64,000 nt of DNA from an uncultured Lachnospiraceae bacterium (GTDB taxonomy: Bacteria; Bacillota; Clostridia; Lachnospirales; Lachnospiraceae), in assembly GCA_947629865.1 (NCBI GenBank), contig CANRFJ010000011.1, forward strand, positions 1 through 64,000, in the 5' to 3' direction. Shown piece by piece: positions 17,468 to 27,086 of the stretch. A program made the position numbers and the translations under genes. Each line of letters begins with the position of its first letter. The stretch's first letter is position 1. The notes below the pieces were generated by a model, which searched no databases, was not told the DNA's origin, and saw only the letters and a list, made by a program, of their open reading frames with translations.

Positions 17468-17836
17468 TCAGAACTTCAGGCCAGCTTCTCTGGCTGCTTC
17501 TGCTAATGCTTTTACTTTACCCTGATAAATATAACCGCCGCGGTCGAATACAACCGTCTCAATGCCATTGTCCAATGCCTTCTTGGCGATAATACCACCG
17601 AGCTTTGCGGCAGCGGCGACGTTGTTTGTCTTCTCCAGACCTTCTTTCACATCGCTTTGCAGAGTAGAGGCAGAAACGATGGTATTGCCCGCAACATCAT
17701 CAATCACCTGGGCATACATGTGATTGTTGCTGCGGAACACAGCCAGACGTGGTTTCTCAGGAGTACCGGACAAACGGCTGCGAATTCTTCTGTGTTTTTT
17801 CTCGCGAACTTCGCTTCTATTTGCTTTTTTTATCAT
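17468..17836 (-). CDS. rplR: 50S ribosomal protein L18
   Basis: A 122-aa 5S rRNA-binding protein. [20 protein letters not shown] and the ending [20 protein letters not shown] are diagnostic. Confidence 0.98.
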   Translation of the reverse strand: MIKKANRSEVREKKHRRIRSRLSGTPEKPRLAVFRSNNHMYAQVIDDVAGNTIVSASTLQSDVKEGLEKTNNVAAAAKLGGIIAKKALDNGIETVVFDRGGYIYQGKVKALAEAAREAGLKF

Positions 17837-17852
17837 TCTTACTTACTCCTTT

Positions 17853-18395
17853 CTACTTCTTACCAGTCTTACCAACTTTGCGCCTGATAACTTCGTCAAC
17901 ATATTTGATACCCTTGCCCTTATACGGCTCCGGTTTTCTCTTTTCTCTGATCTCGGCGGCGTACTGGCCAACCTTTTCCTTGTCGATTCCCTTGATGATG
18001 ATAAGATTCTGGCCGTCTACCGTAATCTCCAGTCCCTCCGGATCCTCCATCTCTACCGGATGGGAATACCCCAGGGAGAGAACCAGTTTTTTACCCTGCT
18101 TAACTGCACGATAACCAACGCCATTTACTTCCAGTCTCTTTTCAAACCCCTCGGTCACACCGATAATCATGTTATTGATCAGTGTTCTTGTGAGCCCGTG
18201 AAGGGACTTCATTTTCTTCAAATCATTCGGGCGGGATACTTTGATCTCCTCTCCCTCTTTTGTAATGGTCATCTCGGCAGGCAGCACCCGTTCCAGTGTG
18301 CCCTTCGGACCTTTTACCGTCACCTGATTATTTTCTGCAATATCCACGGTCACTCCCGCAGGTATCGCGATAGGCATTCTTCCAATTCGTGACAT
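17853..18395 (-). CDS. rplF: 50S ribosomal protein L6
   Basis: A 180-aa protein with two repeated L6 domains, near the factor-binding site. [15 protein letters not shown] and the ending [20 protein letters not shown] are typical. Confidence 0.98.
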   Translation of the reverse strand: MSRIGRMPIAIPAGVTVDIAENNQVTVKGPKGTLERVLPAEMTITKEGEEIKVSRPNDLKKMKSLHGLTRTLINNMIIGVTEGFEKRLEVNGVGYRAVKQGKKLVLSLGYSHPVEMEDPEGLEITVDGQNLIIIKGIDKEKVGQYAAEIREKRKPEPYKGKGIKYVDEVIRRKVGKTGKK

Positions 18396-18458
18396 GCCGG
18401 TACCTCCTGTAAATTTGTAGAGTTTTTGGTTTCTATATAGTCTGGCGGACAGATGTGT

Positions 18459-18860
18459 TTACCACACAAATGCCAGCACCTCGCCACCTACGTTCTGTTT
18501 GCGGGCTTCCTTGTCGGTCAGCACGCCCTTGTTGGTGGAAATAATGGCAATTCCGAGACCGCCCAGCACCTTGGGGAGTTCCTCCTTGCCGGCATACACG
18601 CGAAGGCCCGGTTTGGAAATTCTCTTTAAGCCGGAGATAATCTTCTCGTTTTTGTCCCTGCCATATTTCATTGTGATATGGATAGATTTGAAACCGTCTA
18701 CCTCAACCACTTCAAAGTCTTTGATATATCCTTCCTTCAAAAGGATTTCTGCGATGGAAATCTTCATCTTGGAAGCAGGAATATCCACTGTATCATGTTT
18801 TGCAGTATTGGCGTTACGAATTCTTGTAAGCATATCTGCAATTGGATCGCTCATCGTCAT
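18459..18860 (-). CDS. rpsH: 30S ribosomal protein S8
   Basis: A 133-aa 16S-binding protein. [14 protein letters not shown] and the ending [20 protein letters not shown] are typical. The start at 18860 has AAAGGAGGAG. S8 is the feedback repressor of the spc cluster in enterobacteria; no matching site was identified here. Confidence 0.98.
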   Translation of the reverse strand: MTMSDPIADMLTRIRNANTAKHDTVDIPASKMKISIAEILLKEGYIKDFEVVEVDGFKSIHITMKYGRDKNEKIISGLKRISKPGLRVYAGKEELPKVLGGLGIAIISTNKGVLTDKEARKQNVGGEVLAFVW

Positions 18861-18874
18861 ATCGTTCTCCTCCT

Positions 18875-19060
18875 TTACCAGCTTGCTTTTCTCACACCAG
18901 GAATCTGGCCTTTATAAGCTAACTCACGGAAGCAGATTCTGCAGATTCCGTATTTTCTCAGATACCCATGTGGACGACCACAAATCTTGCAGCGGCTGTA
19001 TTCTCTGGTGGAGAATTTCGCTTTTCTCTGCTGCTTTACCTTCATAGACTTTTTAGCCAT
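18875..19060 (-). CDS. rpsZ: 30S ribosomal protein S14, zinc-ribbon (type Z)
   Basis: A 61-aa zinc-binding S14 with C24-x2-C27 and C40-x2-C43 ([20 protein letters not shown]). This is the short form usual in Firmicutes. Between rplE and rpsH as expected. Confidence 0.98.
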   Translation of the reverse strand: MAKKSMKVKQQRKAKFSTREYSRCKICGRPHGYLRKYGICRICFRELAYKGQIPGVRKASW

Positions 19061-19075
19061 GAAATTACCTCCTAA

Positions 19076-19615
19076 CTATTTCTTAAACGGCATACCAAAC
19101 TGTGCCAAGAGTTCTCGTGCTTCTTCATCCGTATGGGCCGTCGTGACAAAAATAACGTCCATACCCCTTACTTTATCTACCTTATCATACTCGATCTCCG
19201 GGAAAATCAGCTGCTCTTTAATACCGAGCGCATAATTGCCACGTCCATCAAAAGCATTCGGATTTACACCACGGAAGTCACGCACACGGGGCAGCGCAAG
19301 GTTAATCAGACGGTCTGCGAATTCATACATCTTCTTGCCGCGGAGAGTAACTTTGCACCCAATCGGCTGGCCCTCACGAAGACGGAAGTTTGCCACCGAC
19401 TTCTTCGCTCTGGTGATAACCGCTTTCTGACCGGAAATAGTCTCCAGGTCACTGATTGCGGAGTCCAATACCTTGGAATTTTCTTTTGCTTCACCAACGC
19501 CCATATTGATTATGATCTTTTCGAGCTTTGGTACCTGCATAACATTTTTATATCCAAATTTTTTCATCATTTTATCAACGATCTCATTGGAATAGGTTTC
19601 TTGTAATCTGGCCAT
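19076..19615 (-). CDS. rplE: 50S ribosomal protein L5
   Basis: A 179-aa 5S rRNA-binding protein. [15 protein letters not shown] and [17 protein letters not shown] are diagnostic. Confidence 0.98.
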   Translation of the reverse strand: MARLQETYSNEIVDKMMKKFGYKNVMQVPKLEKIIINMGVGEAKENSKVLDSAISDLETISGQKAVITRAKKSVANFRLREGQPIGCKVTLRGKKMYEFADRLINLALPRVRDFRGVNPNAFDGRGNYALGIKEQLIFPEIEYDKVDKVRGMDVIFVTTAHTDEEARELLAQFGMPFKK

Positions 19616-19639
19616 TCTTAACAGTACCTCCTCTCTTTA

Positions 19640-19948
19640 TTAATCAATAACAGCGCCTGTTTTCTTGGCATAGCGGACTTTATCCTTACCGTCTTCCTTC
19701 TTGAAGCCGATCCTTGTCACTTTGCCATCTACAACGTACATCACATTGGAAGCATCAAAAAATGCTTCTTCCTCTATAATACCGCCTCTTGTATTGGACT
19801 GGTTCGGCTTCACGTGCTTTTTGACACGGTTCACACCCTCCACCTTTACCTTTCCATTTCTCACCTCAAGGACTTTTCCTTCCTTGCCTTTATCTACACC
19901 GGCAATAACGCGAACGGTATCACCTTTTTTGATCTTTGATGTTGCCAC
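19640..19948 (-). CDS. rplX: 50S ribosomal protein L24
   Basis: A 102-aa assembly initiator with the KOW motif [19 protein letters not shown] at the N-terminus. Confidence 0.98.
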   Translation of the reverse strand: MATSKIKKGDTVRVIAGVDKGKEGKVLEVRNGKVKVEGVNRVKKHVKPNQSNTRGGIIEEEAFFDASNVMYVVDGKVTRIGFKKEDGKDKVRYAKKTGAVID

Positions 19949-19962
19949 TTGGGGACACCTCC

Positions 19963-20331
19963 TTATAATACTTCTGGAGCCAGGGAAACAATCTTCATGA
20001 AGTGTTTATCCCTCAGCTCTCTTGCTACCGGTCCGAAAATACGGGTTCCTCTTGGTGTGTTATCCTCTTTGATGATGACTGCTGCGTTCTCATCAAAACG
20101 GATGTAAGAACCATCGGGGCGGCGGATTTCCTTTACCGTCCGAACAACAACGGCCTTTACGACATCACCCTTTTTAACAACTCCGCCTGGCGTTGCATCT
20201 TTCACCGTGGCAACGATAATATCGCCAACGGCTGCATATCTTCTAACAGAACCGCCGAGGACACGGATACACAGCAATTCCTTTGCACCTGTGTTGTCGG
20301 CAACCTTCAGTCTGGTCTCCTGCTGTACCAT
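19963..20331 (-). CDS. rplN: 50S ribosomal protein L14
   Basis: A 122-aa protein at the subunit interface. [18 protein letters not shown] and the ending [21 protein letters not shown] are typical. Confidence 0.98.
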   Translation of the reverse strand: MVQQETRLKVADNTGAKELLCIRVLGGSVRRYAAVGDIIVATVKDATPGGVVKKGDVVKAVVVRTVKEIRRPDGSYIRFDENAAVIIKEDNTPRGTRIFGPVARELRDKHFMKIVSLAPEVL

Positions 20332-20359
20332 AAAACAATACTCCTTTCCGGACGCCAGT

Positions 20360-20614
20360 TTATCTGGCTCTTTCTATAATCTCAACAAGTCTCCATCTCT
20401 TATCCTTGGATAACGGTCTTGTCTCCATTACTCTTACTCTGTCGCCAATATTGCACTCATTGTTCTCGTCATGAGCCTTCAGTTTATAAGTCCTTTTCAT
20501 GATTTTCCCGTAAAGCGGATGCTTTACATTATCGACAACGGCAACAACGACTGTCTTGTCCATTTTATTACTTACCACTTTGCCTGTACGGGTTTTTCTA
20601 AGATTTCTCTCCAC
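20360..20614 (-). CDS. rpsQ: 30S ribosomal protein S17
   Basis: An 84-aa OB-fold 16S-binding protein. [19 protein letters not shown] and [19 protein letters not shown] are typical. Confidence 0.98.
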   Translation of the reverse strand: MERNLRKTRTGKVVSNKMDKTVVVAVVDNVKHPLYGKIMKRTYKLKAHDENNECNIGDRVRVMETRPLSKDKRWRLVEIIERAR

Positions 20615-20637
20615 AACAAAGTCCTCCTTTCCTCACC

Positions 20638-20847
20638 TTAATTGGCTGCTTTCTGTTCCTGGGACATCACGGTCTGAATCCGTGCAATGTTCCTTCTGAC
20701 TTCTTTGATCCTGCTTGTATTGTCAAGTTGGTTTGTTGCGTTCTGGAATCTCAAATTAAAAAGTTCCTTCTTAGCAGCGACTAACTCATCATTCAGCTCG
20801 GCAAGCGACATACCTGCCAGCCCATCCAAAAATTCCTTACTTTTCAC
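20638..20847 (-). CDS. rpmC: 50S ribosomal protein L29
   Basis: A 69-aa two-helix protein at the tunnel exit. The likely start is GTG at 20847, 8 bases after GGAGG; a GTG three codons earlier is part of the Shine-Dalgarno sequence. It overlaps the end of rplP by 11 bp, suggesting translational coupling. [19 protein letters not shown] is diagnostic. Confidence 0.96.
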   Translation of the reverse strand: MKSKEFLDGLAGMSLAELNDELVAAKKELFNLRFQNATNQLDNTSRIKEVRRNIARIQTVMSQEQKAAN

Positions 20848-21274
20848 TGCCCGCACCTCCTTCTAAGTCTGCGCGAGAAACGATTTTGCACTTAACAGGC
20901 AGCTTGTGCATTGCAAGCCTGAGTGCCTCCCTCGCCGTTTCCTCTGGTACGCCGGCAATCTCAAACATAACTCTGCCCGGCTTCACTACTGCTACCCAGT
21001 ACTCAAGCGCACCTTTACCTTTACCCATTCGGGTTTCAGCCGGTGTCTTAGTAACCGGTTTGTCAGGGAAAATCTTAATCCATACTTTACCGCCACGTTT
21101 GGTATAACGTGTCATGGCAATACGGGCTGCCTCGATCTGGTTAGAACGAATCCAGTGCGGCTCCATAGCCACCAGGCCGTACTCGCCATATGTGATTTTA
21201 TTTCCACGCAGCGCTTTTCCTTTCATGGAACCGCGGAACTGCTTACGACGTTTTACTCTTTTCGGCATTAACAT
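20837..21274 (-). CDS. rplP: 50S ribosomal protein L16
   Basis: A 145-aa protein near the A-site t[20 protein letters not shown] and [19 protein letters not shown] are typical. The ATG at 21274 overlaps the rpsC stop (TAATG) and is spaced 9 bases from GGGAG; an ATG two codons later gives the canonical N-terminus but poorer spacing. Confidence 0.97.
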   Translation of the reverse strand: MLMPKRVKRRKQFRGSMKGKALRGNKITYGEYGLVAMEPHWIRSNQIEAARIAMTRYTKRGGKVWIKIFPDKPVTKTPAETRMGKGKGALEYWVAVVKPGRVMFEIAGVPEETAREALRLAMHKLPVKCKIVSRADLEGGAGSEK

Positions 21275-21954
21275 TATTTATCGCTCCCTTCCTTTGAACT
21301 GCCCTTGGCTGATTTCTCACCCTTGGTTGGAAGTACTTCTCCATGGTAAATCCATGTCTTTACACCAATCTTGCCGTAGGTTGTATTGGCCTCGGCAAAA
21401 CCGTAGTCAATATCTGCACGCAGTGTCTGCAGCGGAATATTGCCCTCGCTGTAGAACTCGGTACGGGCCATATCGGCGCCGCCCAGACGTCCGGAACAGG
21501 ATGTCTTGATTCCCTTGGCGCCCGCCTTCATGGCGCGGCCCATGCAGGATTTCATGGCGCGGCGGAAAGAAATACGGTTTTCCAGCTGCCCTGCAATATT
21601 TTCTGCCACTAACTGCGCATCGCTGTCCGGTCTCTTGACCTCTTTGATGTCGACCAGAACTTTCTTCGTCGAATATTTGGCAAGCTCGCCCTTCAATTTT
21701 TCAATCTCAGCGCCTCCCTTGCCGATTACAACACCCGGCTTCGCCGTGTATACCAGAACCTTTACGCGATCTGCCGTTCTCTCGATCTCGATTTTGGAAA
21801 TTCCGGCATGATACAGTTTTTTCTTCAAAAATTCACGAATTTTATAATCTTCCACCAGGTTGTCGGAAAAGTCCTTATCATCGGCAAACCATCTTGAATC
21901 CCAGTCTTTAATTACGCCAACTCTCAAACCATGTGGATTTACTTTTTGTCCCAT
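21274..21954 (-). CDS. rpsC: 30S ribosomal protein S3
   Basis: A 226-aa protein of the mRNA entry site. The KH domain has [14 protein letters not shown], and the C-terminal domain has [38 protein letters not shown] is the classical start. Confidence 0.98.
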   Translation of the reverse strand: MGQKVNPHGLRVGVIKDWDSRWFADDKDFSDNLVEDYKIREFLKKKLYHAGISKIEIERTADRVKVLVYTAKPGVVIGKGGAEIEKLKGELAKYSTKKVLVDIKEVKRPDSDAQLVAENIAGQLENRISFRRAMKSCMGRAMKAGAKGIKTSCSGRLGGADMARTEFYSEGNIPLQTLRADIDYGFAEANTTYGKIGVKTWIYHGEVLPTKGEKSAKGSSKEGSDK

Positions 21955-21969
21955 CTTAATCTCCTTTCC

Positions 21970-22356
21970 TTATCTTTCATTCAGGATTATGGTAATATGG
22001 CACATTCTCTTTTCGATCCTGTAAGCCATACCACGAGCTCTTGGCCGGATTCTTTTCATTGTTGTTGCCTTGTTTGCAAAGCACTCATCAATATAAAGGT
22101 TCTCCGGGTTCATGCCATTGTTGTTCTCCGCATTGGCAATGGCAGAATTCAACAGTTTTTTGATTACCGAAGACGCATATCTTGGATTATATTCCAAAAT
22201 ACCAAGCGCCGTCTGCACATCCTTGCCGCGGATTGCGTCCAGCACGAAACCTGCCTTCTGGGCGGAAATCCTGGCATGTGACAGCTTAGCATATGGTCTT
22301 GTATCTTTATTCTGGTTTCTTTCTTTCTTAATCTGTGATCTATGTCCTTTAGCCAC
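21970..22356 (-). CDS. rplV: 50S ribosomal protein L22
   Basis: A 128-aa exit-tunnel protein. KLSHARISAQKAGFVLDAIR and the hairpin MKRIRPRARGMAYRI are diagnostic. Macrolide-resistance changes occur in this loop in other bacteria; none is inferred here. Confidence 0.98.
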   Translation of the reverse strand: MAKGHRSQIKKERNQNKDTRPYAKLSHARISAQKAGFVLDAIRGKDVQTALGILEYNPRYASSVIKKLLNSAIANAENNNGMNPENLYIDECFANKATTMKRIRPRARGMAYRIEKRMCHITIILNER

Positions 22357-22432
22357 TTTTCAGAAACCTCCTTTCATACATTAAAAACTTTGTTGGAAAC
22401 AAACTTCCGTGTATCAAATCAGATTCAATACA

Positions 22433-22705
22433 TTATCCTCTCTTTTCGTCTTTTCCATGTCCTCTGTAGGTTCTGGTGGCTACGAACTCGCCGAGTTTGT
22501 GTCCTACCATATCCTCGGTAACATAAACAGGCACATGCTTTCTTCCGTCATGAACCGCAATGGTGTGGCCCACAAAGCTCGGGAAGATGGTGGAACGACG
22601 TGACCATGTCTTAATTACGGATTTATCTCCGGATTCATTCATGGCGTCAATTTTCTTTAACAAATGCTCATCCGCAAATGGTCCTTTTTTCAATGAACGT
22701 GACAC
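22433..22705 (-). CDS. rpsS: 30S ribosomal protein S19
   Basis: A 90-aa protein in the small-subunit head. [19 protein letters not shown] and the [18 protein letters not shown] ending are typical. Confidence 0.98.
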   Translation of the reverse strand: MSRSLKKGPFADEHLLKKIDAMNESGDKSVIKTWSRRSTIFPSFVGHTIAVHDGRKHVPVYVTEDMVGHKLGEFVATRTYRGHGKDEKRG

Positions 22706-22753
22706 GAATTTTACCTCCTTAACATTACACTAACATCAACTCAACATGAACAG

Positions 22754-22841
22754 CACTTTATTTGGATAAAGCTGGAGCTTTATTTTGATAAAGCTGAAGC
22801 TTTACTTGGATAAAGCTGGAGCTTTACTTAGATAAAGCTCT
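22754..22841. repeat. Four tandem 22-bp repeats overlapping the 3' end of rplB
   Basis: Units at 22754-22775, 22776-22797, 22798-22819 and 22820-22841 follow the pattern AGCTTTAYTTNGATAAAGCT plus two bases, each bringing an AAAGCT-NN-AGCTTT inverted repeat at the junction. The last unit contains the final codons and stop of rplB, so the array looks like a stepwise duplication of the gene end into the rplB-rpsS spacer. Confidence 0.9.
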
Positions 22842-23669
22842 GCCGTCCCGACGACGAATAATCATCTTATCCGACTGTTTCTTCTTCTTTCTCGTCTTAT
22901 AACCCAGAGCAGGCTTGCCCCATGGGGTACATGGCCCCGGACGTCCCACAGGAGCCCGGCCCTCGCCGCCGCCGTGCGGATGGTCGTTCGGGTTCATGAC
23001 GGAACCGCGGACGGTAGGACGGATACCCATATGACGTTTGCGTCCTGCCTTACCGATATTTATCAGGTTATGCTCTGTGTTGCCCACCTGTCCGATGGAG
23101 GCGCGGCACAGAATCGGTACCATTCTCATCTCTCCGGACGGCATACGGATAATGGCGTACTTGCCCTCCTTTGCCATCAGCTGGGCGCTGACGCCAGCGG
23201 CGCGTACTAACTGTCCGCCGTGGCCCGGATGCATCTCAATGTTGTGAATCTGCGTACCGACCGGCATATCTTTTAACTGCATACAGTTGCCGACCTTTAC
23301 CTCGGCCTTCGCACCGTTCATAATCACCTGGCCCACCTTTAAGCCTACCGGTGCGAGAATATATCTCTTTTCGCCGTCTGCATAGCATACCAGCGCGATG
23401 TTGGCTGTCCGGTTCGGATCATACTCGATCGTCTTAACCGTTGCCGGAATATCATCTTTATTTCTCTTGAAATCAATGATTCTGTATTTTCTTCTGGAGC
23501 CGCCGCCGCGGTGTCTCACTGTGATCTTTCCCTGGGCGTTACGTCCTGCATGTTTTTTCAGGGAAACTGTCAGGGATTTTTCCGGTTTGGATGCTGTGAT
23601 TTCTTCGAAATCATAACCGGTCATGTTTCTCCTAGAAGGTGTATATGGGGTATAGGTTTTAATTCCCAT
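22824..23669 (-). CDS. rplB: 50S ribosomal protein L2
   Basis: A 281-aa 23S-binding protein needed for peptidyl transfer. The conserved [18 protein letters not shown] contains the key His. Its last codons and stop lie in a 22-bp tandem array. Confidence 0.98.
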   Translation of the reverse strand: MGIKTYTPYTPSRRNMTGYDFEEITASKPEKSLTVSLKKHAGRNAQGKITVRHRGGGSRRKYRIIDFKRNKDDIPATVKTIEYDPNRTANIALVCYADGEKRYILAPVGLKVGQVIMNGAKAEVKVGNCMQLKDMPVGTQIHNIEMHPGHGGQLVRAAGVSAQLMAKEGKYAIIRMPSGEMRMVPILCRASIGQVGNTEHNLINIGKAGRKRHMGIRPTVRGSVMNPNDHPHGGGEGRAPVGRPGPCTPWGKPALGYKTRKKKKQSDKMIIRRRDGRALSK

Positions 23670-23689
23670 GAGTTACACTCCTTTCCATT

Positions 23690-23989
23690 TTATAATCCTT
23701 CAAAAATCTCAATATCTGCACTGTCCTCTGTCAACTGAACGATTGCCTTCTTACGGCTGGCAGTCTTGCCGACTACGCGGCCGCGTCTGCGGTTCTTGCC
23801 GTTTACATTCATAGTGTTGACCTTGGAAACTTTCGTTCCCGGAAACATTTTCTCTACCGCTTCCTTTATCTGTGTCTTGGTAGCGTCTGTGTGCACATAG
23901 AATGTGTATTTCTTGCTATCCATGCCGGCCATGGACTTCTCTGTGATGACCGGTTTGGTGATAATGTCATAATATTTCAAATCTGCCAT
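23690..23989 (-). CDS. rplW: 50S ribosomal protein L23
   Basis: A 99-aa tunnel-exit protein that docks SRP and trigger factor. [15 protein letters not shown] and [19 protein letters not shown] are typical. The ATG overlaps the rplD stop (TAATG). Confidence 0.98.
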   Translation of the reverse strand: MADLKYYDIITKPVITEKSMAGMDSKKYTFYVHTDATKTQIKEAVEKMFPGTKVSKVNTMNVNGKNRRRGRVVGKTASRKKAIVQLTEDSADIEIFEGL

Positions 23990-24609
23990 TATGCGTACAC
24001 CTCCTCGATTGCTGAAACAGCGCTCTTAGTAATCACTACCGTATCGTATTTCAAAATATCATACACGCTGACGGAGTTGCTGTACACGCCCCGTGCAGTC
24101 GGAATATTCCGGACGGAGAGGATCGTGTTTGACGCATCGCCATCGACAACTACTAACGCCTTGTCTGCATTCAGATTACCCAGCACTTCTCTCATTTTCT
24201 TCGTCTTCGGAACCTCGAAATCCAGAGAATCCACAACGATAAATTTGTTTTCACTCACCTTGGCAGACAGAACGGACTTCATCGCTGCCACTTTCTCCTT
24301 CTTGTTCATCTTGAAGGAGTAGTCCCTCGGTACCGGAGCGAACACCATACCGCCGCCCGTCCACTGCGGAGCACGGATCGAACCCTGTCTCGCATGACCG
24401 GTTTCCTTCTGTCTCCACGGCTTTCTTCCGCCGCCGCGGACTTCCGAACGAGTCTTCGCCTTCTGTGTCCCCTGGCGCTTGTTGGCCAGCTGCAGAACAA
24501 CTGCCTTGTGGACTAAATGTTCATTTACCGGTGCGGCAAAGATGGAATCATTTAACTCCATTTTTCCTACTTCTTTGCCTTCCATATTGTAAACAGATAC
24601 GCTTGCCAT
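23989..24609 (-). CDS. rplD: 50S ribosomal protein L4
   Basis: A 206-aa tunnel-wall protein. [19 protein letters not shown] and the basic loop preceding it are diagnostic. L4 is the autogenous repressor of the S10 operon in Escherichia coli. Confidence 0.98.
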   Translation of the reverse strand: MASVSVYNMEGKEVGKMELNDSIFAAPVNEHLVHKAVVLQLANKRQGTQKAKTRSEVRGGGRKPWRQKETGHARQGSIRAPQWTGGGMVFAPVPRDYSFKMNKKEKVAAMKSVLSAKVSENKFIVVDSLDFEVPKTKKMREVLGNLNADKALVVVDGDASNTILSVRNIPTARGVYSNSVSVYDILKYDTVVITKSAVSAIEEVYA

Positions 24610-24634
24610 CTGTGTCTTCCTCCTTTCCGAAAAG

Positions 24635-25264
24635 TTATGCCTTTACGGATTCTTTAATAATTACTGTCGATTTTTTCGGTCCCGGCACTGCTCCCTTGAC
24701 TAACAGCAGATTGTTCTCTGCGTCTACGCGCACCACCTCAAGATTCTGAATGGTGACTTTTACAGCGCCCATCTGGCCCGGCATCTTCTTGCCCTTGAAT
24801 ACCTTACTTGGATCCGAAGCCGCGCCGTTGGAACCGGCATGTCTATGGAATTTGGAGCCGTGGCCCATCGGCCCGCGGGACTGTCCATGACGCTTGATGG
24901 CGCCCTGGAAACCTTTACCCTTTGTCCTGGCGGTCGCATCGATTTTGTCACCGGCCTCAAAGATATCTGCTTTGATTTCCTGTCCTACCTCATACTCAGA
25001 AGCGTTCTCAAATCTGAATTCCGTCAGGAATCTCTTGTTCTCCACTCCTGCTTTTGCAAAGTGCCCCTTCCTCGGTTTGTTCACCAGCTTCTCACGGATA
25101 TCGCCGAATCCAACCTGTACTGCCTCATATCCGTCGTTCTCGGCCGTCTTGATCTGTGTCACATATACCGGCCCAGCCTGGAGTACAGTCACTGGTGTGA
25201 GAACACCGTCTTCATTGAAGATCTGTGTCATTCCAACTTTGGTAGCTACAATCGCTTTCTTCAT
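24635..25264 (-). CDS. rplC: 50S ribosomal protein L3
   Basis: A 209-aa protein reaching the peptidyl-transferase centre. [18 protein letters not shown] and [18 protein letters not shown] are diagnostic. A 132-bp gap with no gene separates it from rpsJ. Confidence 0.98.
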   Translation of the reverse strand: MKKAIVATKVGMTQIFNEDGVLTPVTVLQAGPVYVTQIKTAENDGYEAVQVGFGDIREKLVNKPRKGHFAKAGVENKRFLTEFRFENASEYEVGQEIKADIFEAGDKIDATARTKGKGFQGAIKRHGQSRGPMGHGSKFHRHAGSNGAASDPSKVFKGKKMPGQMGAVKVTIQNLEVVRVDAENNLLLVKGAVPGPKKSTVIIKESVKA

Positions 25265-25396
25265 TTTCTTTTTTCCTCCTAATTCATTCTACAGCGGATT
25301 GATTTTCATAATCTGATAAGAAAAGCGGAAAACCAATCATCCTAGATGGCTACTGCCCTGCCCTGAACCGTAGGCCGCATCATAGCCTGCGCCTGC

Positions 25397-25723
25397 TTAT
25401 GCGTTCTTCATTTTAATATCAATTGCCACGCCGGCAGGCATTTCCAGTCTTGAAAGTGCATCAACCGTCTTCTGGGAAGGCGTCAGCACGTCGATCAGTC
25501 TCTTGTGCGTCCTCTGCTCGAACTGCTCGCGGGAGTCTTTGTACTTGTGTACCGCCCGAAGGATAGTGACAACCTCCTTCTTAGTGGGAAGTGGCACAGG
25601 CCCACTTACCTTCGCTCCTGTCTTCTTCACCGTGTCGATCAGTTTTGACGCTGCAAAATCAATCAACTGATGGTCATACGCCTTCAAAATAATTCTCATT
25701 TTCTGACTTTTTTTACTTGCCAT
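25397..25723 (-). CDS. rpsJ: 30S ribosomal protein S10
   Basis: A 108-aa protein (also the NusE antitermination factor in other bacteria). The core starts [19 protein letters not shown]. The only ATG with a ribosome-binding site (AAAAGGAGG, at 25723) adds an eight-residue extension, [27 protein letters not shown] is typical. First gene of the operon. Confidence 0.97.
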   Translation of the reverse strand: MASKKSQKMRIILKAYDHQLIDFAASKLIDTVKKTGAKVSGPVPLPTKKEVVTILRAVHKYKDSREQFEQRTHKRLIDVLTPSQKTVDALSRLEMPAGVAIDIKMKNA

Positions 25724-25786
25724 AAAAATAGCCGCCTCCTTTTCGTACTTATATAAGAAACAGTACGACAAGTGGTGACTGTACAC

Positions 25787-25813
25787 TCATCCGTGTGTGT
25801 CCTTCCGGTTCAT
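25787..25813 (-). CDS. Possible leader peptide of eight codons in the S10 leader
   Basis: ATG-AAC-CGG-AAG-GAC-ACA-CAC-GGA-TGA (MNRKDTHG) sits 7 bases after GGGGAGG, one of the strongest Shine-Dalgarno sequences in the window; that sequence is paired with CCTCCC in a hairpin. So short an ORF can arise by chance. The ideal ribosome-binding site is the main argument for it. Confidence 0.4.
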   Translation of the reverse strand: MNRKDTHG

Positions 25814-25995
25814 TTTATTACCTCCCCGAAAATAAGGGAGGTTCTCTCAGCCCGATGGGAGAGAGCGTGCCGCATAGCGGCTGACTCACACGTTTATCTG
25901 CTCTCCTGGCAGAAAATATGCTACTGTACAGTGACTTGCCGTCAGGTTTACCGGCCGAAAATTGCTGATCCCGGCCTCTTGACATTCGCTCCACG

Positions 25996-26020
25996 GAAAA
26001 ACCCGCCGCAAACGGCGGCA
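25996..26020 (-). terminator. Terminator-like hairpin early in the S10 leader
   Basis: On the minus strand CCGCCG-TTTG-CGGCGG is followed by GTTTTTCC, about 35 nt after the predicted transcription start. It could act as an attenuator for the whole ribosomal operon. Confidence 0.65.
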
Positions 26021-26058
26021 ACCTCGCGCTTCATCGCTATCATGTCACAGCAACGTCT

Positions 26059-26087
26059 ACTATAGCATAATCGGAATTAAAATGCAA
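26059..26087 (-). promoter_or_regulatory. Main sigma-A promoter of the S10 operon
   Basis: On the minus strand TTGCAT (26082-26087), 17-bp spacer, TATAGT (26059-26064), preceded by an A/T-rich stretch that could serve as an UP element. Predicted start near 26052. Confidence 0.85.
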
Positions 26088-26179
26088 GTACTTTTTTTTA
26101 TTTCTGATGGCCTTCCGGCAAATTTCCCGCAGACGGCGGCAAAATTGCACACAATCCCGCCGCACTCTGCCAGATCTCA

Positions 26180-27037
26180 TCAGCCTGTCCATCTGCCGCT
26201 GGCCCCGCAGGGCAGCACCAGACCGTTCCGGACGGGAAGCCCAATCTCATCCGCCTCCACGCGGCCGCCAAAGCGCCGGCTGAGCGCCAGATTCATCATA
26301 TAGGACAGAACCGCCGGCTGTAATCCTGTCGTATAGGAATTGATCAGGAAAAACAGGGGGCTCTCCGACAGCAGTTTCGTGCAGAGCTCAATCAGGGGGA
26401 AAATTTTTTCCTCTATTTTCCACACCTCCCCCTTCGGGCCTCTGCCATAAGAGGGGGGATCCATAATGACGGCGTCGTAGCGGTTGCCCCGCCGTATCTC
26501 CCTCTCCACGAATTTCACGCAGTCGTCTACGAGATAACGGACGGGGGCGTCCGCAAGACCGGAAACAACGGCGTTTTCCTTCGCCCATGTGACCATTCCC
26601 TTCGAGGCGTCCACATGAACCACCGAAGCGCCCGCGCTGGCGCTGGCAAGAGTGGCTCCGCCTGTATAGGCAAAAAGGTTCAGCACCTTTACCGGCCGCC
26701 CCGCCTGTGAGATCCGCTCCCGCACCCAGTCCCAGTTCGCCGCCTGCTCCGGAAAAAGCCCCGTGTGCTTAAAGTGAAAGGGCTTTAGGCGGAAGCGCAG
26801 GTCGTCATAGGAAATCTCCCATTGCTGCGGCAGATCAAAAAACTCCCACTGCCCGCCGCCCCTGCTGCTGCGGTGGTAATGCGCGTTTTTCCTTTTCCAC
26901 TCCGGCGCCCTGTGAGGCGTGTCCCAGATGACCTGGGGATCCGGCCTTACCAGGATATAGCTGCCCCAGCGCTCCAGTTTTTCGCCGGCCGATGTATCCA
27001 GCACCTCATAGTCTTTCCATCTGTCTGCTATCCACAT
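26180..27037 (-). CDS. Class I SAM-dependent rRNA-type methyltransferase
   Basis: A 285-aa protein with the SAM-binding motif VLNLFAYTGGATLASASAGA, the acidic SAM-ribose contact VVHVDAS and the catalytic-type IMDPPSYGRG motif. This is the arrangement of the RlmI/RlmK-like (Methyltrans_SAM) family, which modifies 23S rRNA bases. The N-terminal 90 residues contain no recognisable PUA domain. The substrate cannot be assigned from sequence. It lies 50 bp from the alpha-galactosidase gene upstream, in the same direction. Confidence 0.85.
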   Translation of the reverse strand: MWIADRWKDYEVLDTSAGEKLERWGSYILVRPDPQVIWDTPHRAPEWKRKNAHYHRSSRGGGQWEFFDLPQQWEISYDDLRFRLKPFHFKHTGLFPEQAANWDWVRERISQAGRPVKVLNLFAYTGGATLASASAGASVVHVDASKGMVTWAKENAVVSGLADAPVRYLVDDCVKFVEREIRRGNRYDAVIMDPPSYGRGPKGEVWKIEEKIFPLIELCTKLLSESPLFFLINSYTTGLQPAVLSYMMNLALSRRFGGRVEADEIGLPVRNGLVLPCGASGRWTG

Positions 27038-27086
27038 AATCCCGTCCTCCGTTTCGCATCGCCGCGCCCGTCTTCCGGTATCCCGC

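Larger units (their letters stand above)
25724..26052 (-). promoter_or_regulatory. Structured leader of the S10-spc-alpha operon
   Basis: About 330 nt between the promoter and rpsJ. In transcription order it contains an early terminator-like hairpin (25996-26020), GGCCG...CGGCC arms, GCCGC-TAT-GCGGC, CTCTC...GAGAG (about 25843-25862), and CCTCCC pairing with GGGGAGG (about 25820-25841). The last hairpin would hide the Shine-Dalgarno sequence of an eight-codon ORF (25787-25813). The layout fits attenuation or translation-sensing control by ribosomal proteins. The effector is unknown. Confidence 0.65.

Noticed and set aside
22754-22841. Operator array for a DNA-binding regulator
   Set aside because: Palindromic units could bind a dimer, but their overlap with rplB codons makes duplication of the gene end the simpler explanation.
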